From assembly GCA_002840685.1 (NCBI GenBank), contig PHBU01000012.1, forward strand, positions 62,001 to 126,000: 64,000 nucleotides of DNA, read 5' to 3'. Position numbers and translations under genes: made by a program. How positions within the stretch are numbered: the stretch's first letter is position 1; each line of letters opens with the position of its first letter. The DNA comes from Chloroflexi bacterium HGW-Chloroflexi-6. Its GTDB lineage: Bacteria; Chloroflexota; Anaerolineae; Anaerolineales; Villigracilaceae. The notes beneath the pieces are model-generated. The model saw nothing but the letters and a program-made list of their open reading frames with translations. It did no database searches and was not told the origin of the DNA. Below are positions 40,841-48,796 of this stretch, piece after piece.

Positions 40841-41989
40841 ATGAATATCATCGAATTCATCACCTCGCGCTTCAAACCGGTTCTCGCCCTGCCGCCGGGA
40901 AGCTACCACTTTGAATCTGCTCCGCAAGACGGCAAACCCTATCGTCTGCACCTGCGATTGCAGGCCGATGGCACGGGCATTCTTGTCATCAATGCCGCCA
41001 CCGTGCTGCACCTCAACCCGACCGCCGCCGAATATGCGTATCACCTGGTCCGTGGCGCAACGCCCGACGAGGCCGCCCGGATCGTTGCCGACCGTTACCG
41101 CGTCAACCGTGAGCAGGCGCGCGGCGACTATCGCGACTTTGTGGATCGGATCCAGACCCTGGCTGAGACGGAAGATCTCGACCCGGTCACCTTCCTTGAC
41201 TTTGAGCGGATTGCGCCAAATAGCGCTGCGCTCTCTGCGCCCCTGCGCCTGGATTGCGCGCTGACGTATCGCCTGCCCTCTGGCGCTGACCCGTTAATGT
41301 CCCCAACCAAGCGCGTCAGCCGCGAGCTGACCACCGCCGAATGGGAAGCGGTCCTCGACAAAGCCTGGGAGTTTGGCATCCCGCACATCGTTTTTACCGG
41401 CGGCGAAGCCACCTTGCGCGACGATCTGACCCAACTGATCGCCCGCGCCGAAAAGAACGGCCAGGTCTGCGGACTGCTGACTGATGGCCACAAACTTACT
41501 GACCGGGCCTACCTGAAAACGCTTTTGCAAACCGGTCTCGATCACCTGATGATCATTCTGCCGACCGTTGGCGAGCCAGACTGGCAACCCATTCAAAACG
41601 CGCTGGTCGAAGATATTTTCCTGTCGGTGCACTATACCGTCACCCCGCAAAATGCGGCTGGCGTACCCGCCCTGATGGAAAAATTGCACCAGGCCGGGGT
41701 TGAAGCCATGTCTTTGAGCATCTCAGACCCGAGCCTGCGCGACAACCTCTCCAAACTGCGCGACATTGCCGGGGACCTGGGCCTGCGCCTGGTCTTTGAC
41801 CTGCCCGCGCCATATTCTGCGGCCAACCCGGTTGCGTTCGAAACCGCTGAAGACGACGGCACTCCCGGTGCAGGTCGGGCCTGGCTGTATGTCGAACCCG
41901 ACGGCGATGTGCTCCCCGCCCAGGGCATGGCTGAAACCATTCTGGGCAACATCCTGGGCGATTCGTGGGGAAAAATTTACCCCTCATGA
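40841..41989 (+). CDS. PqqD-domain protein with cysteine-less radical SAM fold (pseudoenzyme)
   Basis: 382 residues, a paralogue of the radical SAM/SPASM enzyme at 36932. The PqqD-like domain is retained (LHLRLQADGTGILVINAATVLHLNPTAAEY). The core keeps FGIPHIVFTGGEATLRDDLT, but the cluster segment is LTYRLPSGADPLMSP with no CX3CX2C, and the SPASM remnant reads YVEPDGDVLPAQGM, both cysteines replaced. The final CX2CX5CX3C block is missing. It cannot hold the usual 4Fe-4S cluster, so it probably binds a partner or substrate. The reading frame is intact and well formed with AAAAGGAG, so it is not a decaying gene. Confidence 0.85.
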   Translation: MNIIEFITSRFKPVLALPPGSYHFESAPQDGKPYRLHLRLQADGTGILVINAATVLHLNPTAAEYAYHLVRGATPDEAARIVADRYRVNREQARGDYRDFVDRIQTLAETEDLDPVTFLDFERIAPNSAALSAPLRLDCALTYRLPSGADPLMSPTKRVSRELTTAEWEAVLDKAWEFGIPHIVFTGGEATLRDDLTQLIARAEKNGQVCGLLTDGHKLTDRAYLKTLLQTGLDHLMIILPTVGEPDWQPIQNALVEDIFLSVHYTVTPQNAAGVPALMEKLHQAGVEAMSLSISDPSLRDNLSKLRDIAGDLGLRLVFDLPAPYSAANPVAFETAEDDGTPGAGRAWLYVEPDGDVLPAQGMAETILGNILGDSWGKIYPS

Positions 41990-42426
41990 GAGCCCCCCGC
42001 CCTACAGCCCGCGCCATCATCATTCAAGGGGATAAAATTGCCCTGCTGGAACGTACCCGGCAGGGCAGGCATTATTTTGTTTTTCCCGGCGGCGGTATCG
42101 ACCCTGGCGAAACGCCCGCAGAAGCGGCCGTCCGCGAGGCGCTCGAAGAGACCGGCCTCGAAATTGAACTTGAGCGCCTGGTAGCCGAAGTGCAATTTCA
42201 CGGGAGTCCGCAGTATTATTTCCTGTCGCACCCGACCGGCGGCGAACTGGGAACTGGCACTGGCCCGGAAATGATCGCTCCGCCCTCCCTGATCGATGGA
42301 ACCTATGACCCGTGCTGGGTCTCGCTGACAGAGATCCCCAACCTGCCGGTTCTGCCGGGCTCGATCGCCGCTTTGGCCGCTTGCCACCCGCTTTGGCCTG
42401 AATCGCCCTTATCTTTTGAAGAGTGA
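41986..42426 (+). CDS. Nudix hydrolase
   Basis: 146 residues. The Nudix box is complete: GGGIDPGETPAEAAVREALE then ETGL (Gx5Ex7REUxEExGU, about residues 37-59). The family splits nucleoside diphosphates linked to other groups; the substrate is unknown here. ATG 41986 overlaps the stop of the pseudoenzyme gene (ATGA), so it is co-translated; the longer frame from 41965 has no support. Confidence 0.93.
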   Translation: MRAPRPTARAIIIQGDKIALLERTRQGRHYFVFPGGGIDPGETPAEAAVREALEETGLEIELERLVAEVQFHGSPQYYFLSHPTGGELGTGTGPEMIAPPSLIDGTYDPCWVSLTEIPNLPVLPGSIAALAACHPLWPESPLSFEE

Positions 42427-42448
42427 TTTTTTTAGGCACAATCGCCTG

Positions 42449-42454
42449 TATAAT
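42449..42454 (+). promoter_or_regulatory. -10 box of the HExxH lipoprotein gene
   Basis: TATAAT 37 nt before the ATG at 42492, starting a new transcript after the 34.8-42.4 kb gene block. The -35 region is only a T-run. Confidence 0.5.
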
Positions 42455-42491
42455 TCAGCCATCTTTATAACCAAAATTCTACAGGCGGACT

Positions 42492-43559
42492 ATGAAGCGT
42501 AAATTGATTCTCCCCATTCTTTTGCTTTTGTTTGCTTCGCTGGCCTGTCGCGCTGCTGAGCAGGCTGTTTTTGGCACCCCGACTCCCACGGCATCGATCA
42601 CGCCGAGCGCCACCCCAACTTTTACCCCTACGCCCCTGCCGCCTACCGCCACCCCGACTCCTTCGTTCGAAGAAGCTTGTCCGAATGGCGATTGTGTCGA
42701 AGCCTGTCTGGAAACCCTCGGCCTCGACCTGGTCAATGAGAGCCCCTATTCACATCGCGACCCTGATTTCGAAGGCAACAGCGGCCAGGTTCTGGTTGAT
42801 TACATTGTCACCGGCGATGAAATTGTCGAAGCCGAAAAGAAATCGGTTTATTCGAATTTTAAAAGCTATCAGGATGATACCGAATTACACCAGCGCATTT
42901 GGGAGTATTACCGCACCATCATCCCTGCAAGATACCGCAAGACCATTTCCAATTTTTACATGTTTACCGATGGCAAGCAGCGCATTTTGGCATTTGTTGC
43001 CCAATCGTACGCATCCCCGGAAGAGTGGGTCTTAAGTGTGGATGTTGTCGATGCTGAAACACCCCAGGATTTGACCTATACCCTCGTTCACGAGTTTGGC
43101 CATCTGGTGACTCTTGGCCCCGACCAGGTGATCCCTTCAGAAGCGATATTTGAAAACCCTGGCGATGAGCAGATCTGGCGTCAGGAGTACGATGCCTGTG
43201 AAACGTACTTTCCCGGGGAAGGCTGCAGCGTGCCGGATGCTTATATCGATGCCTTCTTTACGAAATTCTGGGAAGATATTTACCGGGAGTGGGTCCGTAT
43301 CCAGCTTCAGGAAGACCCGGATAGTTACGAGACACTCATTGAAGAGTTTTACGAGGTTTACCAGGACCAGTTTGTTTCGGATTATGCGGTCACGAACCCC
43401 GAAGAAGATATTGCCGAATCGTTTACATTCTTTGTTCTGACAAAAAAGCCTGAAGCGAACAAGATTTCAGATGAGAAGATCTTGCTTTTCTATGAATATC
43501 CGGAACTGGTTTCCCTGCGCCTGGACATTATCCAGGGGATTTGTGGCTATAACAAGTAG
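42492..43559 (+). CDS. Lipoprotein with HExxH zinc-peptidase motif
   Basis: 355 residues. Lipoprotein signal peptide (ILLLLFASLAC), a Thr/Pro spacer (TPTPTASITPSATPTFTPTP), then a domain of about 290 residues with LVHEFGHLVTLGPD near residue 203 (HEFGH, gluzincin/metzincin-type). Two short Cys pairs (CPNGDCVEACLE and CETYFPGEGC) may form disulfides. A downstream Glu candidate is in EDIAESFTFFV, as in peptidases where an E-S follows the helix. It is probably an extracellular membrane-anchored metalloprotease of unrecognised family. Confidence 0.7.
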   Translation: MKRKLILPILLLLFASLACRAAEQAVFGTPTPTASITPSATPTFTPTPLPPTATPTPSFEEACPNGDCVEACLETLGLDLVNESPYSHRDPDFEGNSGQVLVDYIVTGDEIVEAEKKSVYSNFKSYQDDTELHQRIWEYYRTIIPARYRKTISNFYMFTDGKQRILAFVAQSYASPEEWVLSVDVVDAETPQDLTYTLVHEFGHLVTLGPDQVIPSEAIFENPGDEQIWRQEYDACETYFPGEGCSVPDAYIDAFFTKFWEDIYREWVRIQLQEDPDSYETLIEEFYEVYQDQFVSDYAVTNPEEDIAESFTFFVLTKKPEANKISDEKILLFYEYPELVSLRLDIIQGICGYNK

Positions 43560-43582
43560 CAAAACTGCATAAGGAGTTCCTT

Positions 43583-44188
43583 GTGAAAAATCTTGGTGCG
43601 CCCTGGAAAAGCTGGCTTCATTGGCGAGTCTTGCTGATCGGGATAGGGTTGGGTCTGGTGGGCGCTATTACGTTGTGGGCTGAAATGCGCATCCCGCTTT
43701 ATCCACAACTCAATATTGCCGCTGACGTCAGGGAGTTTTTTGTGGTGATCGGCGCCTGGTATCTTGGCCCGATTGGTGGCCTGCTGACGGGCGCAGTTTC
43801 AGCGGCATATTCACCCATCGCCAATCCCTTCCTGCATTTTTCATCCTGGATTGCCCATTCTCTGGCCGGTCTGGTACTGGGGCTGGTTTATTCGCCACGT
43901 AACGATTTGACCGCCAGGAATTTTGTTTTTCTCTGGGTGCGGGCGATACTGACCTATTATCTGGTTTTGATCGTTGTGTTAATTGTCTTCATCAGCTTGC
44001 TTGTGCCTTCGTTTTTCCTTTCCCCTGATTTGCCGGGCGGCACGGTTCTGCAAAACTACGTTGTCTTTATCTCTGCTGTTTTGCCTGAACTCGGGTTTGT
44101 TCTTGTATTGACTCTGATCGGCATGTTGGCCCTGCCGAAAAAATACCGAAAGCCGTTATGGAGCGTTGACAAACCGAATAACCCGTAG
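43583..44188 (+). CDS. Polytopic membrane protein (ECF-S/5TMR-like)
   Basis: 201 residues with five to six hydrophobic helices. VIGAWYLGPIGGLLTGAVSAAYSPIANPFLHFSSWIAHSLAGLVLG resembles the central helices of LytS-type 5TMR domains and ECF transporter S components, both of which bind small ligands in the membrane. There is no signalling domain and no energy-coupling gene nearby. Start is GTG 43583 with AAGGAG 7 nt upstream. Its last codons contain the promoter of the following tRNA. Confidence 0.65.
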   Translation: MKNLGAPWKSWLHWRVLLIGIGLGLVGAITLWAEMRIPLYPQLNIAADVREFFVVIGAWYLGPIGGLLTGAVSAAYSPIANPFLHFSSWIAHSLAGLVLGLVYSPRNDLTARNFVFLWVRAILTYYLVLIVVLIVFISLLVPSFFLSPDLPGGTVLQNYVVFISAVLPELGFVLVLTLIGMLALPKKYRKPLWSVDKPNNP

Positions 44189-44194
44189 TATTAT
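44166..44194 (+). promoter_or_regulatory. Strong promoter of tRNA-Met
   Basis: Consensus TTGACA (44166-44171), 17 bp, TATTAT (44189-44194). The -35 lies inside the 3' end of the membrane protein gene. Confidence 0.85.
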
Positions 44195-44216
44195 CCTGCT
44201 TCGCGAACCGCAAAAC

Positions 44217-44288
44217 GCCAAGGTAGCTCAGAGGCAGAGCAAGCGGCTCATAATCGCTCGGTCGAGAGTTCAAATCTCTCCCTTGGCA
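44217..44288 (+). tRNA. tRNA-Met (CAT anticodon), probably elongator
   Basis: A cloverleaf is drawn directly: acceptor GCCAAGG/CCTTGGC, D-stem GCTC/GAGC, anticodon stem AGCGG/TCGCT with loop CTCATAA (anticodon CAT), T-arm GAGAG-TTCAAAT-CTCTC. Discriminator A, CCA not encoded. The first pair is G-C and the anticodon stem lacks the three G-C pairs of initiators, so it is elongator Met; a lysidine-modified tRNA-Ile cannot be excluded. Confidence 0.93.
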
Positions 44289-44295
44289 CAAAAAG

Positions 44296-44317
44296 ACCGC
44301 CCGCTAAGGGCGGTTTT
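44296..44317 (+). terminator. Terminator after tRNA-Met
   Basis: ACCGCCC (44296-44302) pairs with GGGCGGT (44308-44314), a 5-nt loop, TTTT. Confidence 0.85.
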
Positions 44318-44378
44318 GATTTTTCTCGTGCCAGAATTTCATCGATGAAGCTTTGTGATATTGGTTGCAAGCAAATCA

Positions 44379-44406
44379 TTGCCTGATTCTGGTTTTGCGG
44401 TATAAT
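44379..44406 (+). promoter_or_regulatory. Promoter of tRNA-Pro
   Basis: TTGCCT (44379-44384), 16 bp, TATAAT (44401-44406), 14 nt before the tRNA. Confidence 0.7.
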
Positions 44407-44420
44407 AGCGCTCTGTCCAT

Positions 44421-44496
<76 letters not shown>

Positions 44497-44503
44497 AGAC
44501 TTA

Positions 44504-44536
44504 AAAACCGCTGATCCTTTCTGGGTCGGCGGTTTT
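44504..44536 (+). terminator. Terminator after tRNA-Pro
   Basis: A 14-bp stem (44504-44517 with 44523-44536) with two G/T pairs and the loop TTTCT; the right arm ends in TTTT. Confidence 0.8.
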
Positions 44537-44679
44537 CGTATTAATTCGAATTTAGGATAAGCGCTTGTTTATTGCGGAGCCGCAGAATGCACGGCTCACA
44601 CTCGGGAGATGGGCGCTATCTCTCTTTAACATCCCGCTTTACGTAAAGCTGTGACTGTAAAACCAGTTGTGCTATCTGG

Positions 44680-44685
44680 TAAAAT
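44680..44685 (+). promoter_or_regulatory. -10 box 9 nt before the flippase-like gene
   Basis: TAAAAT at 44680-44685 and ATG at 44695 with no ribosome site between; transcript start is predicted within 2-3 nt of the ATG. Confidence 0.45.
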
Positions 44686-44694
44686 CAGCCCACT

Positions 44695-45696
44695 ATGAAA
44701 AAATGGCAATTTTGGCTTGGGGTGCTGATCAGCATCTTGTTCTTGTGGCTCGCCCTGCGTGGACTGCACCTGGGCGATTTTTGGTCGGTGGTGGCGAAGG
44801 CCAACTACTGGTGGATTCTGCCCGGCGTGGCGGTTTACTTCGTGGGCGTGTGGGCGCGAGCCTGGCGCTGGCACTACCTGCTCGGACCGATCAAAAAGAT
44901 CTCAACGGCAAAGATGTTCCCGATTACGACCATTGGCTACATGGGCAACAACATCTACCCGGCCCGCGCCGGGGAGGTTTTGCGGGCCGTCATCTTGAAA
45001 CGCAAGGAAGGCGTGCCGGTCTCGGCCTCGCTGGCAACGATCATTGTTGAGCGTATTTTCGATGGCGTGGTCATGCTGGCTTTTGTATTTGTTAACCTTC
45101 CGGAACTGGCGAAGCTAACCGGCTCATCCGGCTTTGTGGGCAATATCCAGCAGGTGGCGGTTTATGGCACGGCGGCTTTCATCGGCGCGCTGATCGTTTT
45201 CCTGCTGGCGGCCATGTTCCCGGCTCGAACGGCCAGTCTTGGCGATTGGTTCATTGAACACCTTTTGCCAGAACGATTTAAAGAAAAAGTTCGCGGCATC
45301 ATGCACAAATTTCTGGATGGTCTGGCCTCGCTGCGTTCGCCGTTCAATGTCTTGATGGTTTTCCTGACCTCGGTGGTCATCTGGTTGCTGGAAACCGCCA
45401 AATACTGGTTCGTGATGCATGCTTTCAACTTTGAAGTCTCGTTTTTCGCGTTGATGCTGATGAACGGCATTGTCAATCTGGCGACGACCATTCCCTCCGC
45501 TCCTGGCTACATCGGGACCTTTGACGCGCCCGGCATTGCCGTCCTGACCGCCTACGGCGTGGACCAGGCCACGGCGGCCGGATATACCCTGACCCTGCAT
45601 GTCGCGCTCTGGCTGCCGATCACACTGGTCGGAGCCTGGTTCCTGGCCCGTGAGGGCATCAAATGGAGCGATTCGCTGCGGACTGAGGCAGAATAA
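44695..45696 (+). CDS. Lysylphosphatidylglycerol synthase TM-region-like membrane protein (UPF0104)
   Basis: 333 residues with about eight membrane helices. ARAWRWHYLLGPIKKISTAKMFPITTIGYMGNNIYPARAGEVLRAVIL is the signature block of the UPF0104/LPG-synthase-TM family, and the late FDAPGIAVLTAYGVDQATAAG is also typical. Related proteins are flippases for aminoacyl-lipids or glycolipids, or archaeal AglD-type glycosyltransferases. The catalytic synthase domain is absent. Probably a lipid-related membrane protein near envelope genes. Confidence 0.85.
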   Translation: MKKWQFWLGVLISILFLWLALRGLHLGDFWSVVAKANYWWILPGVAVYFVGVWARAWRWHYLLGPIKKISTAKMFPITTIGYMGNNIYPARAGEVLRAVILKRKEGVPVSASLATIIVERIFDGVVMLAFVFVNLPELAKLTGSSGFVGNIQQVAVYGTAAFIGALIVFLLAAMFPARTASLGDWFIEHLLPERFKEKVRGIMHKFLDGLASLRSPFNVLMVFLTSVVIWLLETAKYWFVMHAFNFEVSFFALMLMNGIVNLATTIPSAPGYIGTFDAPGIAVLTAYGVDQATAAGYTLTLHVALWLPITLVGAWFLAREGIKWSDSLRTEAE

Positions 45697-45769
45697 CTTT
45701 GCGTTTCCCGTAATGAAAGTTTATACTAATGGTGTCCTTTCTTTTGTAAAATAAGAAAAAGGAAAACGC

Positions 45770-46423
45770 ATGTCAGCAACAGATGCAGGCTCGACACCAA
45801 AATTAAGAGTGCTTATTGCGGATGACTTTCAAGAAACGCGCCGCAGTGTTCGCTTGATGTTATCCATGAACCCGGATGTGGTGGTGGTTGCGATCGCCAA
45901 AGATGGGCGCGAGGCGGTTGAACTGGCTCGCGAACATCACCCTGATATTGTTGTGCTGGATATCAACATGCCGCAAGTAGACGGCCTGACCGCGTTCAAG
46001 CAGATCAGCGAGATTTACGCTGATACGGGCTGCGTTTTGATCTCTGCCCAGAGAGAGCTCCAGGTTTTGGATACGGCGATCACCCTCGGCGTGCAGGAAT
46101 ATCTGGGCAAGCCCTTTACCATTGAAGAACTGAATGACGCCGTCAACCGGGTCGGGAAAAAGCTGCGCCAAAAACGCCCGAGCCTCGAAAATGCCGGCAG
46201 GCTGCATAAACAAAGCGAAATCTACCTTGAAAAACTGGCGGATGAATACGCCAAATCGAGACGGACGGACGACAAGGCCCTCGATGTTTTTGAACACCTG
46301 GCCGCGAACCCGGACTGTGAACTGCGCTGGCTGCGTACCCTGGCCATGCTGTACATTATTCGCCAGGAGTGGGGCAAACTAAAAGCTCTGGCTTCCCGGC
46401 TGGAAAAACAGGCCAGGAAATAG
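45770..46423 (+). CDS. Response regulator with helical C-terminal domain
   Basis: 217 residues. REC domain: RVLIADDFQETRRSVRLML (acidic pair), IVVLDINMPQVDG with phospho-acceptor Asp at about 62, LISAQ and the conserved Lys in LGKPFTIEELNDAV. The C-terminal 75 residues (LHKQSEIYLEKLADEYAKSRRTDD ... LRTLAMLYIIRQEWGKLKAL) form helical hairpins like TPR units rather than a DNA-binding domain, so output is probably a protein contact. AAAAAGGAAAACG precedes the ATG. No kinase is adjacent. Confidence 0.88.
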   Translation: MSATDAGSTPKLRVLIADDFQETRRSVRLMLSMNPDVVVVAIAKDGREAVELAREHHPDIVVLDINMPQVDGLTAFKQISEIYADTGCVLISAQRELQVLDTAITLGVQEYLGKPFTIEELNDAVNRVGKKLRQKRPSLENAGRLHKQSEIYLEKLADEYAKSRRTDDKALDVFEHLAANPDCELRWLRTLAMLYIIRQEWGKLKALASRLEKQARK

Positions 46424-46465
46424 TAAGCGCGGCCTGCTGGGTCAACCAACAACACGGAGAATTTG

Positions 46466-47761
46466 ATGAAAATTGCAATCATTGGTGCGGGGTATGGCGG
46501 CATGGCTGCGGCCTGGGATTTGCGCAAGGCCGGGCATGAGGTCATCATCTACGAATCTGCCGATTACGTCGGCGGGCTGGCGAGCGGCTTCAAGGAACCG
46601 GGCTGGAAGTGGTCGGTGGAGAAGTTCTACCATCACTGGTTTGCCAGCGACAGGCATATGCTTGGCATCATCAAAGAGCTGGGGCTGGAAGACAAAGTGC
46701 TCTTCCCGCGCCCGCTGACCGTCATGTACCACGAAGGCAAATTCTACCCGTTCGATTCGATCATCAATGCGCTCCTGTTTCCCGGCCTGGGCTGGGGAAT
46801 CAACAAGATCCGCTTTGGGCTGGTGGGCTTGTTCCTGCGCATCACCACAAACTGGCAGGCGCTCGAAAAAACCACCGTCGAAGCCTGGATGCGCAAGTGG
46901 GCCGGCGAAAAGGTTTACAAGCTGATGTGGGAGCCGCTGCTGGTCGGCAAATTTGGCGAGAAATACGCCAAACAGGTCAACATGGCCTGGATGTGGGCCC
47001 GGATGCACGCCCGCACCACGCGCCTGGGGACTTTCGAAGGCGGATTCCAGGCCTTTGCGGACCAGTTCGCCGAGAAGTTGCGCGCGACGGGGGTCGAGAT
47101 CCGGCTCGGGACGCCGGTTACGCACATTCAACGTGATTCGGGCTCCGGGGCGTTTGAGCTGGCGACGACCGAAGGCGTCGAAAAAGCCGATAAAGTGCTG
47201 GTGACGCTTTCGCCAGCAGTTGCCGCCAAAATGGTCCCGTCGCTTCCCAAAGAATATCTCGAAGGCCTGCTGAGATTAAAGTCGATGGGCGCGGTGGTGA
47301 TGACGCTGGCGCTCAAGGAGCGGCTTTCTGACCAGGGCTATTACTGGTACAACATCCCCAAGAGCGCCGGGTTCCCGTTTTTGGCGGTGGTCGAGCACAC
47401 CAATTTTGTCGCGCCCGAGAATTTCGGTGGCGACCATATCGTTTATGTCGGTGACTACCTTGAGCCGGACCACGAGTATTTCAGGCTGACGCAGGATGAG
47501 CTGTTCGAACGCTTTTTGCCGAGCCTGCAAAAGCTCAACCCGCGATTTGAGCGCGACTGGGTCAAGAAGATCTGGCTGTGGCGGACGGCCTATGCCCAGC
47601 CGGTGCCGCTGGTTAACCATTCGCAGAATATCCCGGCCATCGCGACGCCGATCGAAGGCCTGTACTTCGCATCGATGAGCCAGGTCTACCCCTGGGACCG
47701 CGGCACGAACTTCGCGGTCGAGATCGGTCGCAAGGCGGCGAAAATCATGGTTGAAGGTTGA
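46466..47761 (+). CDS. FAD/NAD(P)-dependent amine-oxidase-like oxidoreductase
   Basis: 431 residues. KIAIIGAGYGGMAAAWDLRKAGHEVIIYESADYVGGLASG is the FAD-binding dinucleotide fold plus the RxGG-like second motif of the protoporphyrinogen-oxidase/amine-oxidase group. The C-terminal GLYFASMSQVYPWDRGTNFAVEIGRKAA closes the FAD site. Close relatives in glycan loci act on sugar nucleotides or isoprenoids; the substrate is unknown. Start ATG 46466 follows ACGGAGA. Its last codons run into a GTTGAA repeat. Confidence 0.88.
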   Translation: MKIAIIGAGYGGMAAAWDLRKAGHEVIIYESADYVGGLASGFKEPGWKWSVEKFYHHWFASDRHMLGIIKELGLEDKVLFPRPLTVMYHEGKFYPFDSIINALLFPGLGWGINKIRFGLVGLFLRITTNWQALEKTTVEAWMRKWAGEKVYKLMWEPLLVGKFGEKYAKQVNMAWMWARMHARTTRLGTFEGGFQAFADQFAEKLRATGVEIRLGTPVTHIQRDSGSGAFELATTEGVEKADKVLVTLSPAVAAKMVPSLPKEYLEGLLRLKSMGAVVMTLALKERLSDQGYYWYNIPKSAGFPFLAVVEHTNFVAPENFGGDHIVYVGDYLEPDHEYFRLTQDELFERFLPSLQKLNPRFERDWVKKIWLWRTAYAQPVPLVNHSQNIPAIATPIEGLYFASMSQVYPWDRGTNFAVEIGRKAAKIMVEG

Positions 47762-47783
47762 ACGTTGAAGGTTTAAAGTTGAA
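47752..47783. repeat. GTTGAA-type seven-base repeat (five units)
   Basis: GGTTGAA-GGTTGAA-CGTTGAA-GGTTTAA-AGTTGAA; the first unit encodes the final residues and stop of the FAD oxidoreductase. Confidence 0.8.
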
Positions 47784-47814
47784 CGCCCTTTCCCGGTTTG
47801 GGAGAGGGCGTTTT
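47783..47814 (+). terminator. Terminator after the FAD oxidoreductase
   Basis: ACGCCCTTTCCC (47783-47794) pairs with 47800-47811 (one G/T), a 5-nt loop, TTTT. Confidence 0.85.
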
Positions 47815-47901
47815 ATTATGCTTGTCAGGGTTTTGGCCCGCGGAAAATTCTTGACTGCGAGATGTGCCACATGCGGCAGTCCCCAGCAGCCTGCCCCGAG
47901 C

Positions 47902-48585
47902 TTAGGCAGTTTTCGGCCATGGTGCGCCTGTTTGCATTGCTGTTGCATATTCCTGAAGCCGCTCGTCATCATGCCCACGGATTTGCGCCAAGAAAGGAAA
48001 ATCCTCTGGTGTGACCATGAGTTTCGCCAATGGTTTAACAGGCACAAGGCTTGCCAATTGTGCGATATGGACTTCATTGGAGCCCAACGTGATCGGTGGT
48101 TGAAGGGTGAAGGTGCTGCGCGGCAAGAGATAAACTGTGCCCGTTCGCCAGGGTTGGCTTGGAAGAGCCGTTTGGCTGACCGAGAAGATATAGTATGGCC
48201 CGCGCAGGTTACCGGTTTCATCGGCCAGGCGAATACAGGCATTGGTGATTGACCCTACACGCTCGCGATCGACGATGGCAAAGAACATGGCCCACAGCCC
48301 GTCCGCTGCAGCATAGACGGCCTTTCGATTGCCAAATTCGTTGAGATCATGAGATTGGCGCGGCTCGAACAGGGCAATATTCGGATCACCCGACCCGTGC
48401 AAAGCGATATCATGATGATCGGCAATATGGCAAAGGAACTGCCACTTCGCCCAGGGCAAAGTGAACTCAATCGTGGGGCATCCATCGATGTTGAGCGTTG
48501 TATTGAGCAACTCATCAAAGGCAATCCGAGTTTCTTCGTCGAAGCTCTCGTTTGGGCGTGTTAGCCAATAATCCGGTAGCATCAT
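47902..48585 (-). CDS. Hypothetical protein, possibly ADP-ribosyltransferase-like
   Basis: 227 residues of a conserved but unnamed type. FLCHIADHHDIALHGSGDPNIALFEPRQ is followed by NEFGNRKAVYAAADGLWAMFF. An H-G-S, then an F-G-x-x-x-A-V-Y-A strand about 25 residues later, recalls the H-Y-E class of ADP-ribosyltransferases (PARP/KptA type), where His and Tyr hold NAD. A third acidic residue could be in LGSNEVHIAQL. This is inference from motif spacing only. AGGAG lies 8 nt before the ATG. Confidence 0.55.
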   Translation of the reverse strand: MMLPDYWLTRPNESFDEETRIAFDELLNTTLNIDGCPTIEFTLPWAKWQFLCHIADHHDIALHGSGDPNIALFEPRQSHDLNEFGNRKAVYAAADGLWAMFFAIVDRERVGSITNACIRLADETGNLRGPYYIFSVSQTALPSQPWRTGTVYLLPRSTFTLQPPITLGSNEVHIAQLASLVPVKPLAKLMVTPEDFPFLAQIRGHDDERLQEYATAMQTGAPWPKTA

Positions 48586-48796
48586 GGGTAACTCCTTTAT
48601 TTCAGCCGTCTAACGGTTTGCAGCCGGCTTTGCTGAATTGCGCGCGGTGTGCTGACAGGCCAGGGGAAAATGCTTGTAAATTGCGCAGAATCCCTCATGT
48701 CAGGTGCATTATCCTGGTGATCCTGCGGGACGCTTTTCGGGGCAGTTTTTTGAACGCGATACTGGCCGATTGAAACGAGATAATTTCTTTGCCCGC

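Noticed and set aside
40841..41989. Pseudogene interpretation of the cysteine-less radical SAM protein
   Set aside because: The frame is intact, the ribosome site is strong, the next gene is coupled by ATGA, and non-cluster motifs are conserved, so a functional pseudoenzyme is more likely.
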